A stretch of 64,000 nucleotides of DNA from Neckera pumila (lineage: Eukaryota > Streptophyta > Bryopsida > Hypnales > Neckeraceae), in assembly GCA_963969595.1 (NCBI GenBank), contig OZ018412.1:7070501-7134500 (forward strand), in the 5' to 3' direction. The notes under the pieces are model-generated. The model ran no database searches. It was not told where the DNA came from and saw only the letters and a program-made list of their open reading frames with translations. Numbering within the stretch: the stretch's first letter is position 1; each line of letters starts with the position of its first letter. Positions 26,021 to 38,979 of the stretch are shown here, one piece after another. A program made the position numbers and the translations under genes.

Positions 26021-27297
26021 ATACAGCAGACGGTTCGCAGCGACAATACCTGCTTTCCCCACTTGCTCAAACTGAAGATGCTAGGACGAGGAGAGCGTCT
26101 AAGGTATGCATATCCATTGTGCATGCACCGTCAACCCAAATTTGTCCCTATCTACAGTGGGGTACAGTTCATTTACAAACTGCCATTCAAAAAAATTTGC
26201 ATACCGTTTGTGAAGGTTTGACTGGGCGGCACCTGAGTGTCAAAATAGATTATTTTGTACGTGCAAAAGGGTTTCAAACAATTGGAACTATTGGTGTTAG
26301 TGTTTCGGCACTTTGGCATCCAATTTTTTTTGTATTTGGCAACTTATAGGTTTTCTTGTTTTGGGAAACTTGTCATGGGGGACTTAAGGTGTGATGTAGG
26401 TTTTTAGAAATATTCAAAAATTTAGGCAATATGGATGAAAGTTTTCTATAAATTTTGAACATTTCTCTTATAACATTTAGACATTCCAAAAAATACTTAA
26501 TTTGTATCTAAAGGTAACCTTCATATAGGATAATATAGAATGGAATTGGCATTCTTGTCTTGTATTATTAGCATTCAATTAATCAATTCTTATGCAATCC
26601 AAATCAAGCATACCAAATTTAATTCAAAAAATCAAAAATTTCATTTTTGGTGAATTTTTCACCCCTAAATGTCCAAGGCCTTTTTTGAGTTTTTAGGAAT
26701 TTGCTCTAAATTAAACCGAAAAAGCCAACATTTTGATAAATTGTATTAATTGTTTTTTAATTCTAACTGTACAAATTCAAACTGGGCATGTTAGAGATCT
26801 CATAGGAAAACAAAAAAACAATAATATCACTTATGGAGTGAAAGATTATAATGTTTGACCATGAGGGTGCTAAAACTGCAAAAATCTTTCAATCTTCTTT
26901 ACACAAGTCAAATTTAAAAAGTTGGTGACCAAAAAAATATGAAGTTAAAGAGTCTAACTTGTAATCTTGTATAACTCCGATCACATTATGGCTTCTTAAA
27001 ATCTACTTTACAATTTTTTTAAATGAATTTTGAATATGATTTTTTCTCCTAGATCTAGTGTATTTGACGCTCTCCAAGAGCTCTCAACACTACGGGAAGT
27101 CAAGATTGCAATGGGTATCCTTGTACAAAAACTTGAATAGAAAAATCACTATCATTTATTTTCAAGAATTTTTTATGCTAAAATTAGACTTCAAGAAGAA
27201 CTTTCTAAAAATATAAAATACTAAAAATGGCAACTTTATTAGGTTTCATCTAACTTCAAAGTTTTGCAAACACCAGATTTAGGTGCCTTGGAGGTTA
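26021..27297. repeat. 1.28-kb direct repeat, copy 1
   Basis: Matches 27527-28806 along its length with about 1505 bp offset, for example 'ggttttcttgttttgggaaa' near 26350 and near 27860, and 'agtattcaaaaa.ttaggcaatatggatga'. The copies are clearly diverged. No protein is encoded. Confidence 0.85.
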
Positions 27298-27526
27298 ATC
27301 TTATAAGGACTAAGGACGGGTTGGTTTCCACAAAAATGATCCTTTTTGATACAATGTACATCGTCTACTTTAAGAAAATCAAAAGCATTCATTCGAGAAC
27401 AAGCTACTATAGAAGGTTTCCCCTTTTCGCACAAAATTTCAAGGATGAAAAATTGCACTTCTATCCTACGTGCAAAGATTCTTTGTCATTCATTGGACAC
27501 TTAAGGTCCATGGCAGCGTTACAGAG

Positions 27527-28806
27527 TTAATATAGCAGATGGTTCTTAGCGACAATTCTTGCTTTCCCTACTCACTCAAATTAAAGAAGATGCTAGGACA
27601 AAAACAACATCTAAGGTATGCATACCCATTGTGTACCTTCAATCCAAATTTGTTCTATCTATAGTGAAGGTATAGTTTATTTACAACCTGGCTGTTCTGC
27701 CATTCAAATAATTTTGCATACCATACGTGAAGGTCTGATTCGGCACCTAAATGCCGAAATAGTTTCTTTTTCATGCGCAAAGGGTTTCAGACAATTGGAA
27801 CTATTGTTGTTAGTGTTTTGGCATTTGGCGTCCAATTTTTTTTGTGTTTGACAATCTCTAGGTTTTCTTGTTTTGGGAAACTTGTCTTGTGGGGCTTAAG
27901 ACATGATGTAGGTTTTCAGAAGTATTCAAAAACTTAGGCAATATGGATGATTTTTTTAATAAATTTTAAACACTTCACTTGTGATATTCTAAACAATTAG
28001 ACATTCCAAAAAATACTTAATTATGTCAAAATGTCACCTTCACATAGAATAATATAGAGTAAAATTGGCATTTTTTGTCTTATGTTATTAATATTCACAT
28101 CTTATGCAATTTTTATATTATCAACAATTCCCAATCAAGCATACCAAATTTCAGTTAAAAAAAACAAAATTCCAATTTTGGTGAATTTTTAATCCCTAAA
28201 TGCCAAAGGCCTTTTTGAATTTTTAGAAATTTGCTCTAAATTGAACAGAAAGCCAACATTTTGATAGTTGTATAATTTTTTTTGAATTGTAATTGTATAA
28301 ATTCAAACTAGACATGTTAGAAATAACATTAGAAAAGAAAATACAAGATCATTTATGGATTGAAAGATTAGAGTGTTTGATCATAAAGATGTTAAAATTG
28401 CAAAAGTGATTTGAAGTCTTTCAATCTTCTTTTCATATGTCAATTCTAAAAGTTGGTCTCTAAAAAAATATGAGGTTAAAGAACCTAACATGCATAATCC
28501 CAATCAATTTATGTCTTTGCAAAACTTATACTACAATTTTATAAGTGAATTTTTAATGTGTTTTTTTATCCAAGATCTAGTGTATTTGAGGCTCATTCTC
28601 AACACTATGGAAACAATGGACACCCTTGCATAAAATCTTGAATAAAAAAATCATAATCAATCATTTTCAAAATCAAATTTTTGATGCTAAAATTAGTCTT
28701 CAAAAAGAATTTTTCAAATATATAAACTACTATAAATAGCAACTTGTTAGATTTCATTTAACTTCAAAATACTATTGACACCAAAACTTGATGCCTTGGG
28801 CATTTA
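27527..28806. repeat. 1.28-kb direct repeat, copy 2
   Basis: Second copy of the preceding repeat in the same orientation, separated by ~230 bp of unrelated DNA. The layout could be a decayed small retroelement with long terminal repeats or a segmental duplication; no TG/CA ends or target duplication were found. Confidence 0.85.
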
Positions 28807-30270
28807 GGTATTAAAGATAATTGTCATGGTTTTACATAATATTTTATTGAAAACAATTGGTGATGAGTTTTTTTAAATTCGATTGCATAAATATGTAGGG
28901 AACAACCATATGGGTGAATGCAAGAAACACTTGTACTATTTTATGTCACACCTTCAAATCAAAAGTCGTTGTGTGGTATAAGTTTTTGGCAAATGATGCA
29001 AACAACTTGAAACTCATGTCAAAGTTGGATGTACATGTCCCCAATGCACTGCATTTTTTTGGATATTTCCAAAATTAATTGTAGAGGAGAAAGCGAATTT
29101 CAAAAAGATGTTACAAATTATCTTTTGGATGTTTCTAGTACTATGGAATACCCATTCTCAAGTCATTGAAGTTGTAATTTGCTTTAGATGATATTTGAGG
29201 GTCTTAGAGGGCCGTTTCAGGCTTGTTCCTTGATCTGCCCAGATTCAGTAGACACCAGTATGGGTGTGTTAGAAATTTTTTATTTCAAAAAATAAATAAA
29301 TAAATAAATAAATTTACCAAAATATCATTTTAAGCAATTTTTTTTTTTTTTTTTTTTTTTTTCAAAAAATGACGTGGCAGTTGCTTGACCACGTCAGATA
29401 GCAGGTGAACTCGGAGCCTTTCAAGATCCCCAAATCTCATCTAATGGCATGCTTGTTTGTATAATTGCCTTCCAACTTCTCAAACGAGGGATTTTGAAAA
29501 CATTGTTCTAGTGCCGTCTGGAAGGCCCTAAAGTTTGATGACTTCCGTTGTAATTTATAGAAAACCCAGAAAACAAATTCAGTTTCTGATTGTGCAGATG
29601 CCCTCTTAAATGACTTAGAAGAAATGGCCATTTTCTTTCTTAATTTTTTTATGTCATTAAGTATTTATGAAAAATGAAAAATTAGAACTGCCATTTTTTA
29701 TAAATTATGGCAATCTATGGCTGAAATTAGTACTCCAGCATAATGATTAGCAATGCATAGTATTAGTAAAGGCCCACTTCGGATGGAAATCGCTGACGTG
29801 TACTCGGAAATCAAGGCAGTCAAATTGTCAGTCGTCTTTATGAACGAATAAGAAGCAAACACATGCTACTCAGGCATTGCATCTGACATTTAATCAACAG
29901 TCTAAATTTCTTCTATTGTGACATTCCTAGTACTCAAAGTACTCATAGTATTTGTAATACTGGAAGAGAAAAAACCCCAAACGCAACAAATAGTACAAGT
30001 ATTTCTTGCATTCACCCATATGCACATCTTTCATATTAAAGAAATCCCATTAAATAACAAAAATATAATCTAGGAAGTGTTCAATGTGAGGCATCATATG
30101 ACCAAACTTTGTAAAATAGATATTTCTATATTTTAACTAGATTTTGGTATTTAACCCCCACTTTGTAGCTAATTTTGTTCATTTGAACATGATGGTACAA
30201 TTCATTTGCCAAAATTCATATTAGATCTTGTGTACGATGTATGTTGAGTCTCATGTTGTAGGACTGAATA
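28807..30270. other. AT-rich spacer with low-complexity tracts
   Basis: Contains an (AAAT)n tract at about 29287-29312 and a run of 25 T at 29338-29362. Directly after them is an 8-bp inverted repeat TGACGTGG/CCACGTCA (29370-29377 and 29389-29396) with ACGT cores. No gene recognised. Confidence 0.6.
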
Positions 30271-30274
30271 CAAG

Positions 30275-30710
30275 GATCTAAACGAGGTAATAGGAGCCAC
30301 GTGCACCATGTCCTTTAATGCTTATTGGACTGCTTTGATTGAAAATTGAATTTTTATTTTTGTCCATTTAGCTCTTGGAATGCCTATACATTCATGAATG
30401 GATTCATTTATCTATTTATTGTCCATAAATATCATTAAAGTGGCTATTTTACATCCAAGTGAGTATGATTTTCTTTTTATATTTCATTAAGCACTAGTTA
30501 CATGTTTAATTTGGAGGTTTTTGTGCTTAATTTAGATGAAATAGTGATATCATAGACTATATATGATTTAAATGTGACACTATAACATTTATGATTAATG
30601 AGGCATGTTTTTTTTGGCAAATCCTAAAAGCATTAAGCTACACAATCAATAACAGTTTCAAAAAGTAGTGGTTACGGCAAAGTTGGCTCCTATTATCTCG
30701 TTTGAACCCA
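30275..30710. mobile_element. Possible small TIR element (~430 bp)
   Basis: 'aaacgaggtaataggagcca' at 30280-30299 recurs as an inverted, slightly diverged copy at about 30685-30704 (ggctcctattatctcgttt). The interior is AT-rich and non-coding. This fits a MITE-like element, but outer ends and target duplication are not clear. Confidence 0.5.
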
Positions 30711-33700
30711 CAATGAATTAGATATTTGGATTGTTGTTGTAGATGGATCTACGCTCCTGCTGCAAAGAGCTTTCCAAAGGCAACATCACAATCAGCAATA
30801 CTAACTAAAATGTAGTCTCGGAAAATCTCATTTGTTCCTACTTCGGTCTGAAATTCAGCAAGTCAAAGTGGAAGTATGATGTATGGACAGCACCTCAAAG
30901 GCAAAAAGTCATCTTGATACTTCACTAACATGTATACAACTAAGCTAACATCTCCAATAAGGAGCTAACACTGCAATTTGCAAAGAGCTTTATCTTGATG
31001 TCCTACAATAGAAAAATTATTTGGGTTTAGTTTTCTCGTGAGAGAAGAGGGCACCATCAGAAATTGGCAAAAAAAAAGGTTCAAAGTGCAAAAGAGCATA
31101 TTGATATAAGGAGCAATCAAGGTGTACAATTGGAATATGACATTGTGTGGCTCCTACACAAGTTACCAAGCAAATATTTCCTGGTTCATTTAAGCTTAGC
31201 ATAAAGTCAAAGGGCATTGAGGGAACATGGATGATGGAGAAAACTTAGAGTGGTAAGCAGCCCTTTTTTCAGCCCATTTTTCAGAAAGTTTGACTAGCTT
31301 CAAATTAGCTTCATGTCGTTGCCTACTTGGCCACGATTCTATGTCAAGTCATTAATTGTACTAGCAATGCTTTGTCACACATATAGAATATCTGACAATA
31401 GTATTGACAAAATTTGGCACTTCAAATTAAAATTTTGAAGCTAAAAATGTAAATGTTTTTTGAACTGAAGGTGCAATATGGTTCACCCACAGATTTTATC
31501 AAATCAAGTAAGACAATTTATTACGGTACTCATGGTGATTTTGGGCATCTTGTGATTTAAAATTGATTAAAAACTATAATTGATTCAAAATTAGAAATTA
31601 GAAGAACAATATATACAGTAGCACATGATGTAAGAAAAATAGATATGTATTGATAAATATCATCCACGGACACACATGATCTAGAAAAGGCTCATCTACT
31701 GACTAGAAAGTCTTATGTCAAGCAAGGCTGTTGGACTTTAATAAATACTATTTGTCCTGAAAACTCATCTCAAAATCCCACATATCTACAATCATCTCCT
31801 TCTATCCTTTAGTTATAGGCGGCTTCATAAAAAAGAATTCAAGACAAAAAATTGTACATACAACACATTCAAAATGAGTGTCCAAAACATTTTTTCTTGA
31901 AAAATGCCAAAAAATTAAAATATCGCTCATTCTCAACGGACTTTAGGACTTACACAATTGCCATTTGAGCTAATTTGTAGTACTCAGTAAAAGCTTTGAT
32001 CCTAAGTACAGTGCAAGAATCCAAGTACCGCCAGAGTCGCGTGAATGGGTAAGTGGGTTCAAGTCATGAGGCGACTCCATATGCTTCTTGAAATTGTTGA
32101 GCATGGCCATCTTAACATACCCTATTCAATTTTCAATCTACATCTATGTAAAATAAAGGAAACCTTTGTTTCACCTTGTTAGAGTCAATTAGTTTAGGCT
32201 CATAGTAGAATGACAAAAGAATAGACAAGTGCTTAGGAAAACACTCTTTAGCTTCAAGTTGCAACCAATATTGAAGACACACCTCTCTTTGAGCATTTGT
32301 AATATTGTGGGACGAAAATCGAGCATTCAACTTCCTCAATGACTGCCAGACTACCCCTATGAAAAATCAAGCATTTTGTAATCAGCTATCTAAGACCAAA
32401 ATTATGTCAACGGCAAATTCAGTAAAATTACAAAGAAGATTTCAAAATAATAAAGAAAAGAAAAGTTAGCTTTAGCTTCATAGGACTCATAATAAGCATT
32501 CAGTAAATAAGGAAGAAATATATAAAGAAGGCATATGTTCAAAACCTGTGCACTTTGTCTTCAAAGAGTTGACGATTGATGCCATTTCATCTTTATCTAT
32601 CAGTAATCCGTCATGCACGGTCCATAGCTTTTCACCATTAGCTACAAAAACGAGTTGGATAGACTCGTTATTTAGGTCGGGCACCCACTTGATATGGATT
32701 TGACTTTGAGAACACTTAAGGAGGTTTTTAAAAGCCTAAAATTCGTCCCCAGTTAAGGTTGTGGTTTTGTCCACATAAATCATTTATAGTTGGCCTTCAA
32801 CAATCTTAAGCGCGGCTACTAAATCATATATAAAAACATCTCTCTTTTGTTGCAAAAGGGACCAACAAATCCATCGTTTCTAGGAGTGACGTTAAAGCGA
32901 TTATTCCAAGAAGACGGTAAATGTGGGTCCAGTAGGAGGCTTAAATATTTTTGCTAAAACAAACCCCATTTTCCAATCAATTATTGTACTCATTATGGTC
33001 CAAATTTTTTTGCAAACTAAGAATGCAATATATTGTAAACAACTAGATAGACCTTTCCAAACCCTTGAATTCACGTATAAAACTATCAGAGACATACAAC
33101 ATATTGTCCCTAAATCGATCAAGGGTTTAATGTAGCTCTATAATAATACAAAACAAAGTAAATTTATTCAAATCTTTGCCAAAAGAATTTAAGAAAAACT
33201 TGACAAAAAATGTAGCACAATTCACAAGACTCAAAATATGTTTGGCACAAGATTCAATAATAGGTGTAGGCATTTTTAAATATAAAGCAAATTATTATTT
33301 TATTTTTGATGCATATCATTAGGACCTAAATAATTATTTAAGTCAACCAACTATTTGACAATTGTAACTTTATTTCTTGAAAAAAAATCATTTGAAAATG
33401 TATCATCTCATGTTGATTTTCTATTTGTAATCTCTTATTTACTATAAATTTGGTACTAGTTACATTTCATATTCAATGTCTCATAATGCTTATAAAATAA
33501 AAACAAATAGCATCAATATTTTAGAAGTAAGATGAAATACATGAGTTTTGAGTTCGAACTAAATTGATGATTGCGAAAAAAGGGTGGCAAAACATGGTGG
33601 CTATCCTTGTTTAATATGTAGCAATAAGATTCATCTAATTTAGCTTGATTTGAAAGTAACAAGCACTAACAATTTTTTGTATTTGATATGCCATGAATAG

Positions 33701-34393
33701 ATTCAATTTCCTCATAGAGATGTTATAATGACATAAATGCTAGAGAAGCCATTCCCAAAGTGCTTTTGACTTTCTCTCTAGGACGAGCTTTTGTCACTAG
33801 AAATTTTTTGCCTTCAATCTTTGTAACATACTTGCATAAGCTGATAGCTATGAGCATCCATCTCAAGCAGCCCTTAAAGACTAACGCACCTTTCAACTGA
33901 TTTAGGTAGCATCTTTAAAGCTAAAATTGCAATCTTAAACTTCTTAAATTATTTTTTTTGTTTTTACAAATTATCTCTTGTTGTAGTTTTTTTTTATACA
34001 AATTGCAACAATCAATTTTTTAGTAATAGATTGCTTTGTACACAAATAATAAACTTTAATTTAAGAGGTTTCAATCGCAATTTATTGTTATTTTTTGGTA
34101 CAAATTTGCGTTTAAACACAAACAATCGCATTTTTTATATTTCATATTTTTTTCAATATATTATGAAATAAAATCAATTTTCAATCGAGAAAAATTTATA
34201 TTTGCTTTTGAACACTATTTTTTTTTTATTCATGTAGTGAATATATAGGTTGCTTCAAAAACTATTATCCATGTTTCATAAGTGAAAATTATTTTTTTGC
34301 ATTATTTTTACAAATGTACATTATTTTTTGCTATAATTTTTGTCTTAATTTAGTGGCTAATGTGTTGGTTACATATATGTTTTTGTTTTATAT
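30711..34393. other. AT-rich region, weak remnants only
   Basis: No supportable gene. On the minus strand 33135-32133 has short fragments with protein-like composition (a piece at 32684-32487 with VPDLNNESIQLVFVANGEKL and one at 32339-32133) broken by stops. They may be a decayed element gene, family unknown. Confidence 0.3.
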
Positions 34394-34654
34394 CACTATA
34401 AGAAACCTCCATTTTAGGTGACAAGTCCTAATTTTTTATAACGGATTTTGGATGATGTCAATGTTTACAATCCAAAATTTTTATGTTAACAAAAATGTAG
34501 AATGTACCATCAATACTGACAATCCAATGTTTTTATGTCAATATTGATATTAAGTTGGACATTTTTGTTGACATAATATTTTTGGGGTGTCAACATTGAC
34601 ATCACCTAAAATTCGTCATAAAAGATTAGGTCTTGTCATGGTTTTTTTATAGTG
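34394..34654. mobile_element. Small CACTA-like MITE
   Basis: Starts CACTATAAGAAACC and ends GGTTTTTTTATAGTG. The inverted similarity extends ~70 bp inward (both sides carry 'ttaggtgacaag/..gatgtcaatgtt..' type sequence). Flanking triplets are TAT and TAA, so the 3-bp target duplication is imperfect. At 261 bp it is non-autonomous. Confidence 0.75.
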
Positions 34655-35370
34655 TAATCTCTAGATACCATACTGTTTTCTTTGAATGCATGTCATCCAT
34701 GAGGTTCTCAAAAGAGATATTGATAATCAAATCTTCCGTCTCATCTCTTTCATTTTCACCAAGGACAAGAGCTTGTGTGCCTTGAGTGATGACATCTTCG
34801 GTCCACTGCGGGAAGGGCCTTCCTCTTCGTTCCACTTTGAAATCCACTTGCATCTGCGAGTCTTGGTCCACGGTGGAAGATGTTGCAATTGGTAATTTTC
34901 ATCCACCTTTTTCATAGCCTTTGCCTTTTCTTCCTTCTTCCTCTCCCTTTTTTACTCTTTTTCTTCCAACTTTGTAATGGGTTCCGCATCTTTCTTTTCT
35001 TTTGTGATGATGGTAAGCTTCTCCCAAGTTTCCTTCTTCCTGTCATTGTGCTTCTTCCTGGCAATGGTCCTCTTCCTCTATCTCTCATTCAATCCAGCAA
35101 ACTCATCAACCTCCAAGTCAATGGCACTGAGTCCCTCAAAAGACTTCCGGTACTCCAATTCTGATGGAGGTGTGAAGATGATGTGTCAATCCAAATACCA
35201 CCTTCCACCGCTTAAATGGGTTATCATGAATGTTCGGGGCTAATTTATAGTATACATACACTCTCCTGTATTGCAATCAAGCCAATATGCCAAAAAAGGA
35301 GAAAGATGCTCTTGAGCAACCTCAGCTTTTGGAACAAGTTCCAACTTGAAATACCTGGAGACAAATCAAG

Positions 35371-36647
35371 CACTATAAGAAATACACGTTTTGGGGGCTG
35401 TTTGACAAAAAACGCATCATATTTTTTCCAATGTCGCGTCGTTTGATGGTCTAGGTTGGAGAAGTGGGAATTTTGCGTGATGTCCATGCAAACAGGCACT
35501 AGGAAGAGGGCCATACGGGCTCATGTTAGCGCGGACAAGCATGTCAAAATGAACGTCAACAAAAATATCACCGCATTTTTTGAAACGTCCCAAAAAACAC
35601 AGACTGCTACGTCAGCAAGCAAACCCATTTTTATTATGGTAAAATCAATAAAAATTACTATGCTCTATGATAGAATGTTGCTCAAATGTGAAAATTTTAG
35701 GAAATGGACAACCACGTGGCATACTTTGCAAAAAAAAGACAATAGATGGATGTGCAATATAGATGGAAAAAAGGAACCCTTTATACAAGTAGGGTAGTAG
35801 GAAGATTGACAACCCATATGGAGTAGTTTAAGCAAGAATCATGTTCAATGTAAAATCTATGAAACAACATAGTCTAGATGTCTAAAATAACATCCAGATG
35901 TCTGCAATATATAGACGTCTGAAATAACATCAAGAGTTACAATGGTCAAGTTTCCATATCCTAGTTATCCCATGTCTTTAGTCTCACTATAGACGGACAA
36001 ATGAATATAAATAAGACCTCTCAACCCTTCATTCTCATAAATTTTCAATGAAATGATTCTTTCATTTGGCCATCAAAAATCATCTTGATGGTAGATGATA
36101 AGTTATTTTAATTCTTGTTGAATTCAATAATGTTATTTTTATTTATTTATTTATTTATTTTTTTAAATAATTATTTTCTATTAACCTTGATTTATGTTTA
36201 CAATAATATGCAGCAATTGATGTTTCAAAAAACATCTATCTAGACATCTAAATTGACATTTCAAAAAAATATTAAAATTCTTAAATGGCATGAAACTGTG
36301 CTAATAAGGCATGCCAGGTCATATTTTCAATGGGTCCATGTCAGGAGCCATGTCATTAAGGGATTGGATGAAAAAAAATAATGTAGCATTGCCCGTTGAT
36401 GACTTAGTGACATGGAGGTGACATGTCGTCCACGTGTCACCCCCTCAAGCACTTTCATTTGTGCATTTTTTTTTACGTCTTAAAAAAACAAGCCCAAATT
36501 TTGCTCTTTTTTGCCTAACAAGGTGCGTATTTTGCCTATTTGTTTTGACAAATTTTGTTGGACATCAACAATGATTCATTCTATGTTAGAGACAATGTTA
36601 TATCATGTTTTTTTAAATGTCACAAAAAATGTTGATTTCTCATAGTG
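35371..36647 (+). mobile_element. CACTA element (non-autonomous), copy 1
   Basis: Starts CACTATAAGAAAT and ends ATTTCTCATAGTG, near-perfect terminal inverted repeats, flanked by the 3-bp duplication AAG (35368-35370 and 36648-36650). 1277 bp without transposase coding. It shares internal sequence with the element at 48486-49752 in opposite orientation. Confidence 0.93.
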
Positions 36648-36865
36648 AAGACGACAAATTATTTACAAGTTCAAAACTCAAATATAAATGAAAACCTTTA
36701 ATTTCATTACAAAATGCAATACACAAAAATCACAAGTACGAGTAAAAGAAAGAGGAATTTTATATCAAATTACAACACTATTGTACTTATAAAAGTTTCA
36801 AGATTTTTGAAGATCAGAAGGAAAAAATTAAAACAGAGACCAAAAAACAAATTGAAATACTTTCT

Positions 36866-36928
36866 GTACCAGAAGTTAAGAGTCTATCTGGTACTTCCAA
36901 AACCTTAGTCGAATTCGACTAAGGTTTT
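36866..36928. repeat. Stem-loop plus 30-bp perfect palindrome
   Basis: GTACCAGA (36866-36873) and TCTGGTAC (36887-36894) form a short hairpin. Directly after it, 36899-36928 is a perfect loopless palindrome, AAAACCTTAGTCGAA followed by its reverse complement, centred on an EcoRI-type GAATTC. Confidence 0.9.
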
Positions 36929-38979
36929 AGAAATATCAACTAGACCCGCAGCTTTTGGTATCCCACGTAATAGTTTAAATCCGTTTTGAATGCACTCACA
37001 CCTTTGCCTACAATTTAGAATTAGCAATGAAGATTTTTAACCTTGAATGAGAAAACAAAATTCAAATTGAATACTTGGATAAACATACCAAAATAGATTC
37101 TTTCAAACTACATGGCTGAAGCCTTCAAAGGCCATGAAATTGTCACCCTTTTTGAAATGATTTGCTCCATTTAAATGTGCCATGAATCCCTACTCCCAAA
37201 CCTTGAGCCTCCATCCTTCTATGTAATCCGCTAGCTTCTTAGACCTCTGTGGAACCTTCATACCGATAGGGATGTTATCATCCCTAACAATGCCCTCAAA
37301 CTACTCCACAATTGCATCTTCAATCTTTAAGAAAAGTTGCAAAATAAGATTTTTAATTTACAGCGTCAACTGTTTTTATCCAAAACAATGAAAGTGTAAT
37401 AAATGTACATAATTAAATATTCCAAAAAAAAAATGCACATTCACTTACTCCAACATATCACACGCATATATTCAGAAAAAGACCAAGGTGTATCTCGAAA
37501 ACAAGCTTTGCAGGGAACTTTTTAGCCTCATGAGTTTGCAACAAACAGTTCCACCACTTCAAGAGCTTTGTTTTGTGATAGGGAGTGGTGTTGCAAGTTG
37601 CAATAAGCTGTAGCTACTCTAGAGTCATCTCAATGACTTCATTATTGCTCCAGTGCTTCTCAAACTTTAAAATAACATTGAATTTAGTTCATACAAACAT
37701 TTGCCTTCACATACAAAAATGAAAGCAAAGTTTTATATAGAGAAGAGACCCACTTCTTTTAAAAACTCTGGACCACTTGCAGGATTTGCCACCGCAATTA
37801 ATTTCATCATTTTCATATACAACTTGTTTGCCTTCTCCTTTGCTCTCAATCTCATAGCATTGGCAATGCCAATCTCGTCTCTAGCAACCATTGGAACTGT
37901 CTCAATGTTTTTTTATCCTGCCGCATCCGCCGCAACTGAAATTTCTTGATGCCATCAACTAGGGCATATTAATAAAATTCATTTATAAGTAGTCAAAATA
38001 TACTATATAAAAATAAATTACAAAACTAAAACTTACTGAATCAAAATCTTACCTGAAACATGAATGCTTTGAAAACATCAGTAGGCATTGAATACCATGT
38101 TTTCCTAGCACTTGGTGCCATACACTTCTTCAATTCTGACGGCCTCAACATCTCCACGAACTTTTTTGATGGTAATATGCCGTACTTTTGTATTTTGTGC
38201 AACGTGTGGACCAAGTTTGTCTTGATATGCGAGCCCTCAATTGACTTGTATTTCCAACAATAAATTTAGAATATTCTATTCAAACTTTTCAAAGAAACAA
38301 ATGTGTCCAACATTTTTAATCGTAGAAATTTTTTATCAGTGCCTTATTTTTAGAAAAATCGACTTACTTATTTATGTCATGCATAATCTGCATGACAATC
38401 TCCATTTTGCCTTTTGTATCAAGAATTATGCAATTCATGGCTATGTACCATGCCTCATCCGTCGGATACAATCTTGAAATGTGACTTATACATGCTTGCA
38501 GATGGTGGTTATCATCACATATAAAGAACTTCACCTTCTTTAAGAAATGCAGTGGTGTATGTGAATTCATATACTCCATGAACTCTTCATTTCCATTTTG
38601 CCACTGCAAACCCCAAATGCTCATCTCCTCATTTGTAAAGTCCATGCTTTCACATGCCTCGTTTGTGGTAGAAATATAAAAGGCTGCTAATCCTAGTATA
38701 TACCTATGACAAAATTTTTGCTTAAGTTTCTTCAAGTTAGATGACAACGTCAGTCGAACCATTGGCATCGGTACCAACTTGCACAAAAGGGATAGAAAAT
38801 TGAAAAATCTTTTCAAGCTTCCTTCGCAAAGATGCAAGTGATGCCATTGAGTCAACTTTCTGCAGACGGTGGAGCTCACCTTCAAAAAGCTCCTTCTTCT
38901 TGTCTTCAAAGACATCCTCTTTCTTGGAGTCTCTTTCAACTTCATTAACAATTTTGGATTGTATTGTGTCATTCATCAT

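Larger units (their letters stand above)
34655..38979 (-). pseudogene. Decayed ParB-like-domain gene, copy A
   Basis: Minus-strand remnants in order. 38979-38364 holds the ParB/sulfiredoxin-like region in two overlapping frames (a frameshift) ending FFICDDNHHLQACISHI, equivalent to MVWDGNHRLQAWLPII in copy B. About 38260-38050 contains NLVHTLHKIQKYG and ends TDVFKAFMFQ. 37950-37440 contains MTLE-stop-LQLIATC and a KWW motif matching copy B. 37330-37130 has in-frame TAG codons. About 35358-34660 is a Lys/Glu-rich tail (YFKLELVPKAEVAQEH, ELEYRKSFEGL). The gene is split by a CACTA element at 35371-36647 that lies in an apparent intron. No methyltransferase domain is visible, unlike copy B, so it is a truncated or differently built member. 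Several stops and a frameshift make it non-functional as read. Confidence 0.65.

Noticed and set aside
26021..28806. Annotating the 1.28-kb repeats as LTRs
   Set aside because: No TG/CA ends, target duplication, primer-binding site or coding interior could be found.
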